DNA of 64,000 bases from Halobacterium noricense. Its GTDB lineage: Archaea > Halobacteriota > Halobacteria > Halobacteriales > Halobacteriaceae. Positions 1-6,617 of this stretch are shown here, in pieces. The translations under genes were made by a program, and so were the position numbers. How positions within the stretch are numbered: position 1 is the stretch's first letter; the number at the start of each line of letters is the position of its first letter. The stretch is taken from the NCBI RefSeq assembly GCF_021233435.1, contig NZ_CP089468.1:744001-808000 (forward strand). The letters run 5' to 3'. Under the pieces are notes generated by a model. It was not told the origin of the DNA. It worked only from the letters and a program-made list of their open reading frames with translations, and ran no database searches.

Positions 1-1
1 A

Positions 2-157
2 GAGTCAGAGGAGCGCGAGAAGTCATACTACAAAGAGGAAGAGATTCATATTGAGGAGTTAGGTGGACTTATCGATGGGTCTGTTGGCCTAGTCAAAGAT
101 GATTTCACAGAAATTCACGAGTATGTGAAGGACAAAGAATCAGACGGGGATGACTAA
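2..157 (+). CDS. C-terminal end of an unrecognised protein (partial)
   Basis: An open frame enters from the left edge and ends in TAA at 155-157, giving 51 residues of a C-terminus. It is rich in Glu, Lys and Asp (ends KDKESDGDD) with no domain I recognise. Codon use is AT-rich, like the two genes that follow and unlike the rest of the window. The stop directly abuts the next ATG at 158, so the three genes probably form one operon. Function unknown. Confidence 0.6.
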   Translation, partial: ESEEREKSYYKEEEIHIEELGGLIDGSVGLVKDDFTEIHEYVKDKESDGDD

Positions 158-1045
158 ATGGAAGGGGTTTGGGACAAAGCTCGTCGGCTAGCTACAGATC
201 AGATTCGCAGTGGAGATGTTGATTTGTCAACTATCGAGGAGCTGCGAATTGTGGAACGAGGAAGTGATAGACAACTTATTGACGTTAACCCATCTGAGAA
301 TCTATTAAGCATAAATCTTGATGCTCTCGGGGAAGAGGATCGTCAGGGGATGCTTGATGGAATTGTTGCGGCCTTCGAGAGCCAGCAGCGCTTATTTGCT
401 GGGGAACCAAACAAAGTCCGGTCTGCGACTAAGAAAGCACTCACAAGTAGCGACGTGCGAGAGGCTATTAACCAGTTCAGTCAGTTTCTTGACAGCGGCT
501 ATCTGATGCTGGTCGAGGAAAGCTTAGTGCTCAACCAAGGCCAACTTGTGGAGCGGCTCCCTAATGACAAAGGTGATGACCTAAAGGAGGATATTGCAAG
601 TACATTTGAGGATGATGTCACTGGTGGAAGTTTTGACCAAGCAATCACAGCTATCCACTTAGCAAGTTCAGGTCACCTTACTTCAGATGGTACTGTGGTT
701 TCTATATTTGAACAACTGAATGATGAAACCGTAGACTATCATCGGATATTTTCTACTATCCTCAAGGAAAATCCATTTCTGCTTATGGTTGGACGCAGGA
801 ACCGACGAGACCAAGACGAGCTCGTTGAGGCCTTCAAAAACAAAATGCGGCAAGCAGACCAATATCAGTTCAAGGTTCCGTTTATAGAGGGTCGCGCTGC
901 CGGTGGTCGGAACAGGCAGGCTTTGGAAGAAGTGATTTTGACTGTTCAACGAGATGCATTAACACTGAACTATGACTGCGCTGTCAGAACCGGTGAGACG
1001 GTGTATCAGTTGTTCCCTGGGAGCTGGCAGGGAGATCGGAACTGA
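158..1045 (+). CDS. hypothetical protein, AT-rich accessory operon
   Basis: A 295-residue soluble, mostly helical protein that I do not recognise. It has no signal peptide, membrane segment or clear catalytic motif. The start follows the upstream stop without a gap, and its TGA overlaps the next ATG by one base (TGATG at 1043-1047), so translation is probably coupled to the membrane protein downstream. Codons end in A/T far more often than in the core genes to the right, which suggests horizontal acquisition. Pairing of a soluble protein with a four-helix membrane protein is a layout seen in defence or contact-dependent systems, but that is only context. Confidence 0.75.
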   Translation: MEGVWDKARRLATDQIRSGDVDLSTIEELRIVERGSDRQLIDVNPSENLLSINLDALGEEDRQGMLDGIVAAFESQQRLFAGEPNKVRSATKKALTSSDVREAINQFSQFLDSGYLMLVEESLVLNQGQLVERLPNDKGDDLKEDIASTFEDDVTGGSFDQAITAIHLASSGHLTSDGTVVSIFEQLNDETVDYHRIFSTILKENPFLLMVGRRNRRDQDELVEAFKNKMRQADQYQFKVPFIEGRAAGGRNRQALEEVILTVQRDALTLNYDCAVRTGETVYQLFPGSWQGDRN

Positions 1046-1458
1046 TGGCCACCCGGAAACTGAACACCCTTCTTCGTGATGCGAATTATTTGCTAATCTT
1101 TCTTCCTCTAGCGAACCTCCTCTACGTCTTCTCACAAACTGGTGCGGAGTTGGAGTTATTCTTGACTTGTATTGCGGGTCTTGTTTGTGCATATTGGTTA
1201 AACTATACTGTCGGTATTCCGGACCCAGCTAAAACGACCTCAGATAACTCGGATCCAGGAGTGTTTGGGGTAATCTATCTCTTCTCGCTCCTTCTTTTGG
1301 CAGTTGCTTGGATATACAGTACATACCGTATTTACGAATATACTGGGGCGTCACGAATCTATGCCAATATATTCCTAATCTTCTCAATAGGGTGGCCGAT
1401 GCTTGTGAGTATTCATTATCTTTTGGACAGCTATATTGGTAGTGTTCAGATAAGCTGA
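1045..1458 (+). pseudogene. four-helix membrane protein, 3' end displaced by an IS6-type insertion
   Basis: As it stands the frame encodes 137 residues with four hydrophobic segments (about 15-30, 36-58, 70-95 and 103-131). The last six residues (GSVQIS) are read from the terminal inverted repeat of the insertion sequence that starts at 1438. Removing the element and one copy of its 8-base duplication joins codon 1435-1437 in frame to 2143, restoring a 148-residue protein that ends at TAA 2194-2196. Loss of 17 acidic C-terminal residues may or may not abolish function, because all membrane segments remain. Family not recognised. Confidence 0.8.
1430..1437. repeat. target site duplication, left copy (GCTATATT)
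   Basis: GCTATATT immediately precedes the left inverted repeat of the insertion sequence. The same eight bases follow the right inverted repeat at 2135-2142. Eight-base duplications are typical of IS6-family insertions. Confidence 0.93.
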
Positions 1459-2134
1459 TTCCATGCGAAGCTGAAGGATCTGAGCCAATCGTCGGCGGTG
1501 GCTGCGTCGGCGTTGCTGAAACAGTTTGAGAACGATGAGGTTCGTCGTTTTATCTCTCGAAAGACACGTTCGACAGCATTCCGATTCCCATGTTTTTCAT
1601 ACTGGAATCGGAGGCCGTGTCGGTTGCAGGCGTCTTTCAGCGGGGGTGCGCCATCAACGAGAAACACGGCATCATCGACGTCGTGTTTCTCCCGGAGCTG
1701 TGCGAAAAACGAGCGAGCAATCACGTTCGTACGCGTCGGTTCAAGCTTTGTATGGAGTAATTTGTTTGTGTCGGGATCGACAGCAGCGTACAGCCAGTAT
1801 TGCTCGTTATTGAGTCGGATCACGGTTTCGTCAACCGCGACGTGATCCGGATTCCGTCCAGACTCGGGCTGTAGGTCGGCCTTGTGCACCCAATTATGAA
1901 CGGTGGATCGAGCTCGATTGACACCAAATATCTCAAGAATTGAGACAGTATTCGAAAGCGAGAGTCCAGCAAGATGGAGCTGAATACTGAGCTTCATCAG
2001 CAACTGCGGTGTCGCTTCTCGTTCAACAAACTCTAAGTCGATCTGGTTGATATTCCCGTTGAGGCGGGTGTTTTCGGGCATAGACACTCAGAAAACGCTC
2101 CGCCTCACCTTTCAATCCTTATCTGAACACTGCC
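1438..2134 (-). mobile_element. IS6-type insertion sequence (697 bp, intact)
   Basis: The element is bounded by 17-base terminal inverted repeats with one mismatch: GGTAGTGTTCAGATAAG at 1438-1454 and the complement of GGCAGTGTTCAGATAAG at 2118-2134. It is flanked by the perfect duplication GCTATATT. It carries one full-length transposase on the minus strand. Size, single gene, repeat length and duplication length all fit the short haloarchaeal IS6 elements. It sits inside the 3' end of a membrane-protein gene. Confidence 0.95.
1446..2087 (-). CDS. IS6 family transposase
   Basis: This 213-residue DDE transposase catalyses replicative transposition of its own element. A short N-terminal region holds a helix-turn-helix-like stretch (about residues 40-68). 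The catalytic core shows D86 (VDETVI), D145 (LVDGAPP) and the ERVFREIK box at 173-180, which supplies the Glu. Length is normal for haloarchaeal members, which lack the longer bacterial N-terminus. The stop codon lies just inside the left inverted repeat. No frameshift or internal stop is present, so it may be active. Confidence 0.95.
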   Translation of the reverse strand: MSMPENTRLNGNINQIDLEFVEREATPQLLMKLSIQLHLAGLSLSNTVSILEIFGVNRARSTVHNWVHKADLQPESGRNPDHVAVDETVIRLNNEQYWLYAAVDPDTNKLLHTKLEPTRTNVIARSFFAQLREKHDVDDAVFLVDGAPPLKDACNRHGLRFQYEKHGNRNAVERVFREIKRRTSSFSNCFSNADAATADDWLRSFSFAWNQLI

Positions 2135-2142
2135 GCTATATT
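2135..2142. repeat. target site duplication, right copy (GCTATATT)
   Basis: This is an exact copy of 1430-1437, directly after the right terminal inverted repeat of the insertion sequence. Confidence 0.93.
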
Positions 2143-2196
2143 GATGAGTACCAGAATTCCCTTTTTTCGGCTGATGAGGGCGACAAAAACGGGTAA
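2143..2196 (+). pseudogene. displaced 3' end of the membrane-protein gene
   Basis: Seventeen codons (DEY...KNG) followed by TAA continue the frame of the gene at 1045 once the insertion sequence and one duplication copy are removed. The fragment has no start codon or promoter of its own, and its existence shows that the insertion is recent enough to leave the frame undisturbed. Confidence 0.8.
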
Positions 2197-2466
2197 TGGC
2201 GTCTTCGCTCTGACCGAGCTTAGACTCTAGGTGGCTATTCAGCAATAAGAGGTCGGTAGATATGCATCCTACTTCGTGCTTGTCTCAAACTCCTACGGAA
2301 TTTATGCAACTATGTGGGCGGTGTTTTGCATTAGTGGCCCTGGCCACATCACTAATGAAGAACCTGATACCCCCGTGAGGTTCTCTCTGTGGTGCAGTCG
2401 GCCCAACTGTGCTGACGACACTCTACCGAATCAATACACCCGTAGCCCCGTGCCACAAACACGTGT
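2197..2466. other. non-coding junction between island genes and tRNA
   Basis: About 270 bases of intermediate base composition without a convincing gene. An open frame at 2276-2599 runs through the hairpin and into the tRNA and is not credible. Nothing else recognised. Confidence 0.5.
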
Positions 2467-2520
2467 GTGGACTCGTCGGGAGTCTCGTGAGCGGAGCGAA
2501 CGAGACATCGACGAGTCCAC
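2467..2520. repeat. long hairpin containing a copy of the tRNA-Ala 3' end
   Basis: GTGGACTCGTCG at 2467-2478 pairs perfectly with CGACGAGTCCAC at 2509-2520. After a small asymmetric bulge, GTCTCGT (2482-2488) pairs with ACGAGAC (2500-2506), leaving an 11-base loop. The 14 bases TGGACTCGTCGGGA at 2468-2481 also occur at 2550-2563, which is the 3' end of the tRNA gene. The hairpin is downstream of the tRNA in its direction of transcription and could act in termination, or be a relic of integration at the tRNA. Confidence 0.7.
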
Positions 2521-2549
2521 GACTGAGGGAGCGAAGCGACCGAAGGAAG

Positions 2550-2621
2550 TGGACTCGTCGGGATTTGAACCCGAGGCCTTCCCCGTGCCAGGGGGATGAT
2601 CTACCACTGATCTACGAGCCC
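2550..2621 (-). tRNA. tRNA-Ala (anticodon GGC)
   Basis: The minus strand reads as a complete 72-nucleotide cloverleaf. The acceptor arm GGGCTCG pairs with CGAGTCC and contains the G3:U70 wobble pair that identifies alanine tRNAs. A D-arm is present, the anticodon loop CTGGCAC shows anticodon GGC, and the T-loop is GTTCAAATC. The discriminator is A and CCA is not encoded. No intron. AT-rich foreign-looking genes lie downstream of its 3' end, the usual target of integrases. Confidence 0.95.
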
Positions 2622-2653
2622 TCGAACGCATCCAAACGTTTCCCGTGGTCGTT

Positions 2654-2659
2654 GATAAA
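2654..2659 (-). promoter_or_regulatory. TATA box of tRNA-Ala
   Basis: TTTATC on the minus strand (context GGGGTTTATCAAC) lies about 35 bases upstream of the mature 5' end. This is a suitable distance for an archaeal TATA box if a few bases of 5' leader are trimmed by RNase P. Confidence 0.5.
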
Positions 2660-2701
2660 CCCCGCGAATTCATTCGGCGACTCCACGGGGAGATGGAAAC
2701 C

Positions 2702-2872
2702 CTTTATGTGCCCGAGGGCATTCTCGGCTGTAGGGAACCACACGGCCGTAGATCCGACGGCGCCGCGCGGGTTCGGACGCAAATTGCGTTCGCTGGCGCG
2801 GCTTGGGACTGCGGTAGTGTTCCGGCACCAGTCGGTGCCGCCAGCGTTTCGTGTAGTTCCAATCCGAAAATC
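2702..2872 (+). promoter_or_regulatory. S15 promoter and structured leader
   Basis: A TATA-like CTTTATGTG at 2702-2709 is the best promoter before S15 and predicts a leader of roughly 140 bases, long for a haloarchaeon. The leader contains the palindrome ACGCAA-A-TTGCGT at 2777-2789 and the hairpin GGCACC-AGTC-GGTGCC at 2824-2839. Ribosomal protein operons are often autoregulated through such leaders; here that is inference. Confidence 0.4.
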
Positions 2873-3337
2873 ATGGCACGAATGCACACGCGCCGCCGTG
2901 GGTCGTCCGGTTCGGACCGCCCGGCGGCAGACGAACCACCGGAGTGGAGCGACGTAGACGAAGACGCAATCGAGGACCGCGTGGTGGAGCTCGCCGAGCA
3001 GGGGCACGACCCCTCGCAGATTGGCATGAAGCTCCGCGACGAGGGCGTGCAGGGCACGCCGATTCCGGACGTCAAGCTGGCGACCGGGAAGAAGGTCACC
3101 GAGATTCTCGAAGAGAACGACGCCAAGTCCGACCTGCCCGAGGACTTCCGCAACCTCCTCGAGCAGGCGATTCGGCTGCGCGAGCACGTTCAGGAGAACG
3201 GACAGGACCACCAGAACAAGCGCGCGCTCCAGAACACGGAGTCCAAAATCCGTCGGCTCGCCAACTACTACCGCGGCGACGAGCTCGACGAGGACTTCAA
3301 GTACTCCTACGAGAACGCGGTCGAACTGCTCGAATAG
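2873..3337 (+). CDS. rps15: 30S ribosomal protein S15 (uS15)
   Basis: A 154-residue archaeal-type S15, which binds the three-way junction of the 16S rRNA central domain. The basic N-terminal start MARMHTRRRG matches the archaeal/eukaryotic extension, followed by the four-helix S15 fold with the RNA-contacting region near LRDEGVQG and the C-terminal helices ending with an RRLANYYRG stretch. ATG 2873 is preferred over the upstream in-frame ATG at 2645, because the extra residues do not resemble S15 and overlap the leader. It heads a tight four-gene block ending with S3ae. Confidence 0.97.
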   Translation: MARMHTRRRGSSGSDRPAADEPPEWSDVDEDAIEDRVVELAEQGHDPSQIGMKLRDEGVQGTPIPDVKLATGKKVTEILEENDAKSDLPEDFRNLLEQAIRLREHVQENGQDHQNKRALQNTESKIRRLANYYRGDELDEDFKYSYENAVELLE

Positions 3338-4396
3338 ATGGCGACGACGGGACGCACCACAGCTGCGACCGAGCCCGACGCCGAGTCGGTGCTGGTCGAC
3401 GCGGAGTTCGTCCGCGTGATGGCGGCACCGACCGGCGGGAGCATCGCGGCCGCCGCGATGCTCGCAGGGGCGTGCGACGAGCACGACGTACCGTACCAGG
3501 TGCGCGTGACTCGCGGCGCGCCGTCGGCTCCGGACGCGGCCGAGACGTCCCTCGTGGCCGTCGGCGTCGAATCGCCGGCTGCCGACGCGTCGTTCGTCGA
3601 GGACGCACCGAACGCGGCCTTCGACGCGGCGCTGGAAGCCGGTGCAGCCCCCGACCCAGTAGTGGCGTTCGCGGGCGCACTCGCTGACGGCGTCGAGCCG
3701 GCAAGCGACGTCCGGGAGGCTGCCGGGTTGACGCGGCATTCGGGCGTCGGGATTCCGACCGCGGACCTCGCGGCGGGCCTGGCGCACTCGACGCGCGTCC
3801 ACGCGTCGTTCTCGGGGGACGAGCAGGCGGCGGGCGCGACGCTCGCCGAGCTCGGCCTCCCGCCGGAACTCGACGACGCGGCACAGCGCCGCCTCGCGTC
3901 CGTGGTCGCACTCGACGCGACCGGCACGACGGCGCGCGCCGCAGACCGCGTCGCGGACGTCCTTCGCCCGCACGAGACTCCCGCCGGCCCCTTCGAGACT
4001 GTCGAGGGGTTCGCGGACGTGCTCGGCGCGCTGGCGTGGGCCGCGCCCGGGCTCGGCGTCGCGCTGGCGCTCGGTGCGGTCGACGCACCGACGGCGCTGG
4101 ACGCGTGGCGCGACCACGCGACCGACGCGCACGCGGCAGTCCGACGCGCGGACCCGTCGCGGTACAGCGCCGTCGAGGTCGTCGAGGCCGACGCTGCGCA
4201 GCCGACAGTCGCGCGACTCGTCCGAGACTACCGGGCTCGCGAACCCGCAGTGCTCGTCGTCGGCGACGACACTGCCGCGCTCGCGACGTCCGACTCGAAC
4301 GCCCGCGACGTCCTCCCTAACAGCGTGGGGACGTCGACGCTGGCGGTCACAGACGCCGAACCCAACCTCGTAGAGACTGTACGGGGCGAACTATGA
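3338..4396 (+). CDS. RecJ-like protein with degenerate DHH motifs
   Basis: A 352-residue protein that starts on the base after the S15 stop. Position between S15 and Pcc1/S3ae is where haloarchaeal genomes carry a gene annotated as a RecJ-like exonuclease. However, the place where DHH enzymes carry DxDG reads AAPTGGS, and no DHH triplet follows, so the metal-binding residues appear lost. A non-catalytic RecJ homologue could act as a Cdc45-like partner of the GINS/MCM replication complex; this is inference. Small Ala-rich core, no membrane segment. Confidence 0.65.
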   Translation: MATTGRTTAATEPDAESVLVDAEFVRVMAAPTGGSIAAAAMLAGACDEHDVPYQVRVTRGAPSAPDAAETSLVAVGVESPAADASFVEDAPNAAFDAALEAGAAPDPVVAFAGALADGVEPASDVREAAGLTRHSGVGIPTADLAAGLAHSTRVHASFSGDEQAAGATLAELGLPPELDDAAQRRLASVVALDATGTTARAADRVADVLRPHETPAGPFETVEGFADVLGALAWAAPGLGVALALGAVDAPTALDAWRDHATDAHAAVRRADPSRYSAVEVVEADAAQPTVARLVRDYRAREPAVLVVGDDTAALATSDSNARDVLPNSVGTSTLAVTDAEPNLVETVRGEL

Positions 4397-4632
4397 CGCG
4401 GCACGCGACGATGACGACCGCGGTACCGGACCCGGAACTGGTCGCAGCCGCCGTCCGCCCCGACAACACCGCCGAGATGGACACGCGAGTCACGGAGGAC
4501 GCCGTCGTCACGCGCATCGAGCGAGACGACACCGGCGGCCTCCAGTCGACCGTCGACGACTACGTCGTGAACGTCACGGTGGCGACCGAAGTCGCACAGC
4601 ACGCAAACCGACACACGACAAACGAATCATGA
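4393..4632 (+). CDS. pcc1: KEOPS complex subunit Pcc1
   Basis: A 79-residue protein of the size and compact alpha/beta pattern of archaeal Pcc1, the dimerisation subunit of the KEOPS complex that makes the t6A37 modification of ANN-decoding tRNAs. It overlaps the preceding RecJ-like gene by four bases (ATGA) and the following S3ae gene by four bases, so translation is coupled. Recognition rests on size, overall pattern and the conserved neighbourhood of haloarchaeal pcc1 next to rps3ae. Confidence 0.75.
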   Translation: MTRHATMTTAVPDPELVAAAVRPDNTAEMDTRVTEDAVVTRIERDDTGGLQSTVDDYVVNVTVATEVAQHANRHTTNES

Positions 4633-5252
4633 GCGAACGTTCCGTATCAAAGCAGAGTCAGGAGAAACGGTGGTACACCGTGCTCGCGCCGGAGGAGTTC
4701 GACCGGCAGGAGCTCGGCGAGACGCCCGCCGAAGAGCCAGAACAGGTCTACGACCGAACCATCGAGACGACACTCGACGAACTCGTCAACGGCGGCGAGA
4801 ACAACGTCAAGCTCACCTTTCAGGTGACCGACGTCGGGAGCGACACCGCGTCCACGGAGTTCGTGAAGCACGAACTCACGCGGGACTACAAGCGTAGTCT
4901 CGTGCGCCGCGGGTCGTCGAAGATTGGCGTGACCATCACGGTCCTCACGACGGACGACTACCGCGTGAAGATTCAGCCGGTCGCGTACACGACGAAGCAG
5001 GCCGACCAGAGCCAGCAGAAGGCCATCCGCCGCACGATGATCGACCTCGTCGAGGAAGCCGGCGAGGAGCGCACGTTCGAAGCGCTCCTCGACTCCATCA
5101 CGGAGGGTCGGCTCTCCTCGGCCATCTACGACGAAGCGAACACGATCTACCCGCTTCGCCGTGTGGAAGTCCAGAAGGCGACGCTCGAAGCGCCGCCCGA
5201 GGAAGTCCACGAGGAAGAGGAGACGGCCGTCGGCGTCGAAGACGAAGCCTAA
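4629..5252 (+). CDS. rps3ae: 30S ribosomal protein S3ae (eS1)
   Basis: A 207-residue eS1 protein, a component of the small-subunit platform near the mRNA exit. The N-terminal KQSQEKRWYTVLAP stretch and the EFVKHELTRDYKRSLVRR region are characteristic. The C-terminus carries the usual haloarchaeal acidic tail (EEVHEEEETAVG). It starts four bases before the Pcc1 stop. No separate promoter is visible. Confidence 0.95.
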   Translation: MSERSVSKQSQEKRWYTVLAPEEFDRQELGETPAEEPEQVYDRTIETTLDELVNGGENNVKLTFQVTDVGSDTASTEFVKHELTRDYKRSLVRRGSSKIGVTITVLTTDDYRVKIQPVAYTTKQADQSQQKAIRRTMIDLVEEAGEERTFEALLDSITEGRLSSAIYDEANTIYPLRRVEVQKATLEAPPEEVHEEEETAVGVEDEA

Positions 5253-5321
5253 CCGCTTCCGAACCGTCCGAATTCACAATTTTCGCGCACTACTTCGACA
5301 GCGACGCGGCCGGCGGTCGCG

Positions 5322-5771
5322 TCACTCGGTGACGACGACCTTCCCGAGCATCCCCGCGCCCTCGTGGGGAATACAGAAGTAGTAGTAGTCGCCGGCGACC
5401 TCGAACGTGTGCTCGTAGGTCTCGCTCGGTTGAACGATGCCGCCGCCGTCGATGCTGTTCTCCCACGCCTCGCGGGCGGCGTCCTCGCTCTCGAAGCCGC
5501 CAGAGGCCCAGTAGTCGGCCCCTTCGGGGACGCCGTCCTCGTAGGCGGTGACGGTGTGGTTCCGGGAGCCGGTGTTCGCCCAGACGACGGTGTCGCCGAC
5601 GCTCGCCTCGAACGTCGGCACGTCGTTCCCCTCGACGGCGGGCTCGGGGACGAACGCGTTCGACTGCATGCCGACGTCGTACTCCGAGTTGGACAGCGAC
5701 GGCCCGATACAGCCGGCCAGCGCCGCGGTGACGCCAGCCCCTGCTGCGGCGAGGAACGCCCGGCGTTGCAT
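5322..5771 (-). CDS. halocyanin-type blue copper lipoprotein
   Basis: A 149-residue small blue copper electron carrier anchored on the outer face of the membrane. Residues 1-21 form a Tat lipoprotein signal (RRAF, then lipobox LAGC with Cys21). The plastocyanin-like domain supplies the type 1 copper ligands H72, C133, H136 and M141 (YYYFCIPHEGAGM). ATG 5771 is chosen because it places the Tat motif at the extreme N-terminus and lies about 27 bases from a TATA box. The gene is monocistronic and convergent with rps3ae. Confidence 0.93.
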   Translation of the reverse strand: MQRRAFLAAAGAGVTAALAGCIGPSLSNSEYDVGMQSNAFVPEPAVEGNDVPTFEASVGDTVVWANTGSRNHTVTAYEDGVPEGADYWASGGFESEDAAREAWENSIDGGGIVQPSETYEHTFEVAGDYYYFCIPHEGAGMLGKVVVTE

Positions 5772-5795
5772 GGTCGACAGTCGGGTCGTCGGGCA

Positions 5796-5801
5796 TTTAT
5801 A
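5796..5801 (-). promoter_or_regulatory. TATA box of the halocyanin gene
   Basis: The minus strand reads TATAAATG, centred about 27 bases before ATG 5771, which implies a leaderless or nearly leaderless transcript. Confidence 0.6.
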
Positions 5802-5904
5802 CGGCGCGGTCCCGCCGACGCGAGCCTCGAACCGGTGACAACGCGGGGACACGACGGGAGCACGGATGTAAACACGTAAGGACGCCTGCCGAGATGCGTG
5901 GAAC

Positions 5905-6594
5905 ATGCAACCCCGCTTCGTCGGCCGGTTGGGCGTCGCGGACGCCGTGACCGCGGCGAACGCGGCACTCGGCTTCGTGGCGGTCGTGGCGGCCACCGTC
6001 GACGTGGCGCTCGCCGCGCGGCTGGTGTTGCTCGCCGCCATCGCGGACGGGCTCGACGGCGTGCTCGCGCGCAGGTACGGCGGGACGCCGGCCGGCGAAC
6101 ACCTCGACTCGTTGGCGGACGTGGCGTCGTTCAGCGTCGCGCCCGCATTCCTCGTCGCCGTCGTCGCGCGGAACGCGTGGAGCTTCGAGAGCGCGTGGGG
6201 GCTCGTCGCGCTCGCCGCGTGCGCGGTGTTCGTCGCCGCGGGCGTCGTCCGTCTCGGCCTCTACACGGCCTACGACACGGGCAACGACCACACGGAGGGC
6301 GTGCCGACGACGCTCGCCGCGACCCTGCTGGCTGCGGGCGTGCTCGCTGGCGTCGGCGACCCGCGAATCGCCGTCGCCGCAATCAGTATTCTCACCGTGC
6401 TGATGGTGTCGTCGATTACGTACCCCGACCTCTACTCGCGGGACGCGCTCGCGATGGGCGCGGTGCAGGCTGCCGCCGTGCTCGCGCCGACGCTCGGCCC
6501 GCGGCTGTTCCCCCGCGTCCTGCTGGCGTGGGCGTGTGCGTACCTCCTACTCGCGCCGCGGTTCTACTGGCGGGGCGAAGGGAAACGCTCATAG
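5905..6594 (+). CDS. CDP-alcohol phosphatidyltransferase (archaetidylserine synthase-like)
   Basis: A 229-residue polytopic membrane enzyme that transfers a CDP-activated archaeal lipid to an alcohol head group, most likely serine. The active-site signature is complete: D48, D51-G52, A55-R56, G64, D68 and D72, at the cytoplasmic end of the second helix. Hydrophobic helices fill the rest of the chain. Haloarchaeal relatives are annotated as archaetidylserine synthase (pssA) linked to the archaeosortase protein-sorting system; the exact alcohol cannot be told from sequence. ATG 5905 fits the family start. Confidence 0.85.
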   Translation: MQPRFVGRLGVADAVTAANAALGFVAVVAATVDVALAARLVLLAAIADGLDGVLARRYGGTPAGEHLDSLADVASFSVAPAFLVAVVARNAWSFESAWGLVALAACAVFVAAGVVRLGLYTAYDTGNDHTEGVPTTLAATLLAAGVLAGVGDPRIAVAAISILTVLMVSSITYPDLYSRDALAMGAVQAAAVLAPTLGPRLFPRVLLAWACAYLLLAPRFYWRGEGKRS

Positions 6595-6617
6595 GCGCGC
6601 TGGCGGAATCAATTGGT

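Noticed and set aside
2446-2481. Possible second, broken tRNA gene (shares CCCCGTGCCA and the 3' end with tRNA-Ala)
   Set aside because: The shared pieces are in the wrong order and no cloverleaf can be drawn; only the 14-base 3' end copy is meaningful.
2276-2599. Open frame of 107 codons before the tRNA
   Set aside because: It runs through the hairpin and into the tRNA-Ala gene and has no haloarchaeal codon pattern or family resemblance.
2612-4132. 506-codon minus-strand open frame opposite S15 and the RecJ-like gene
   Set aside because: Arg/Val-rich shadow typical of GC-rich DNA; it overlaps well-supported genes on the plus strand.
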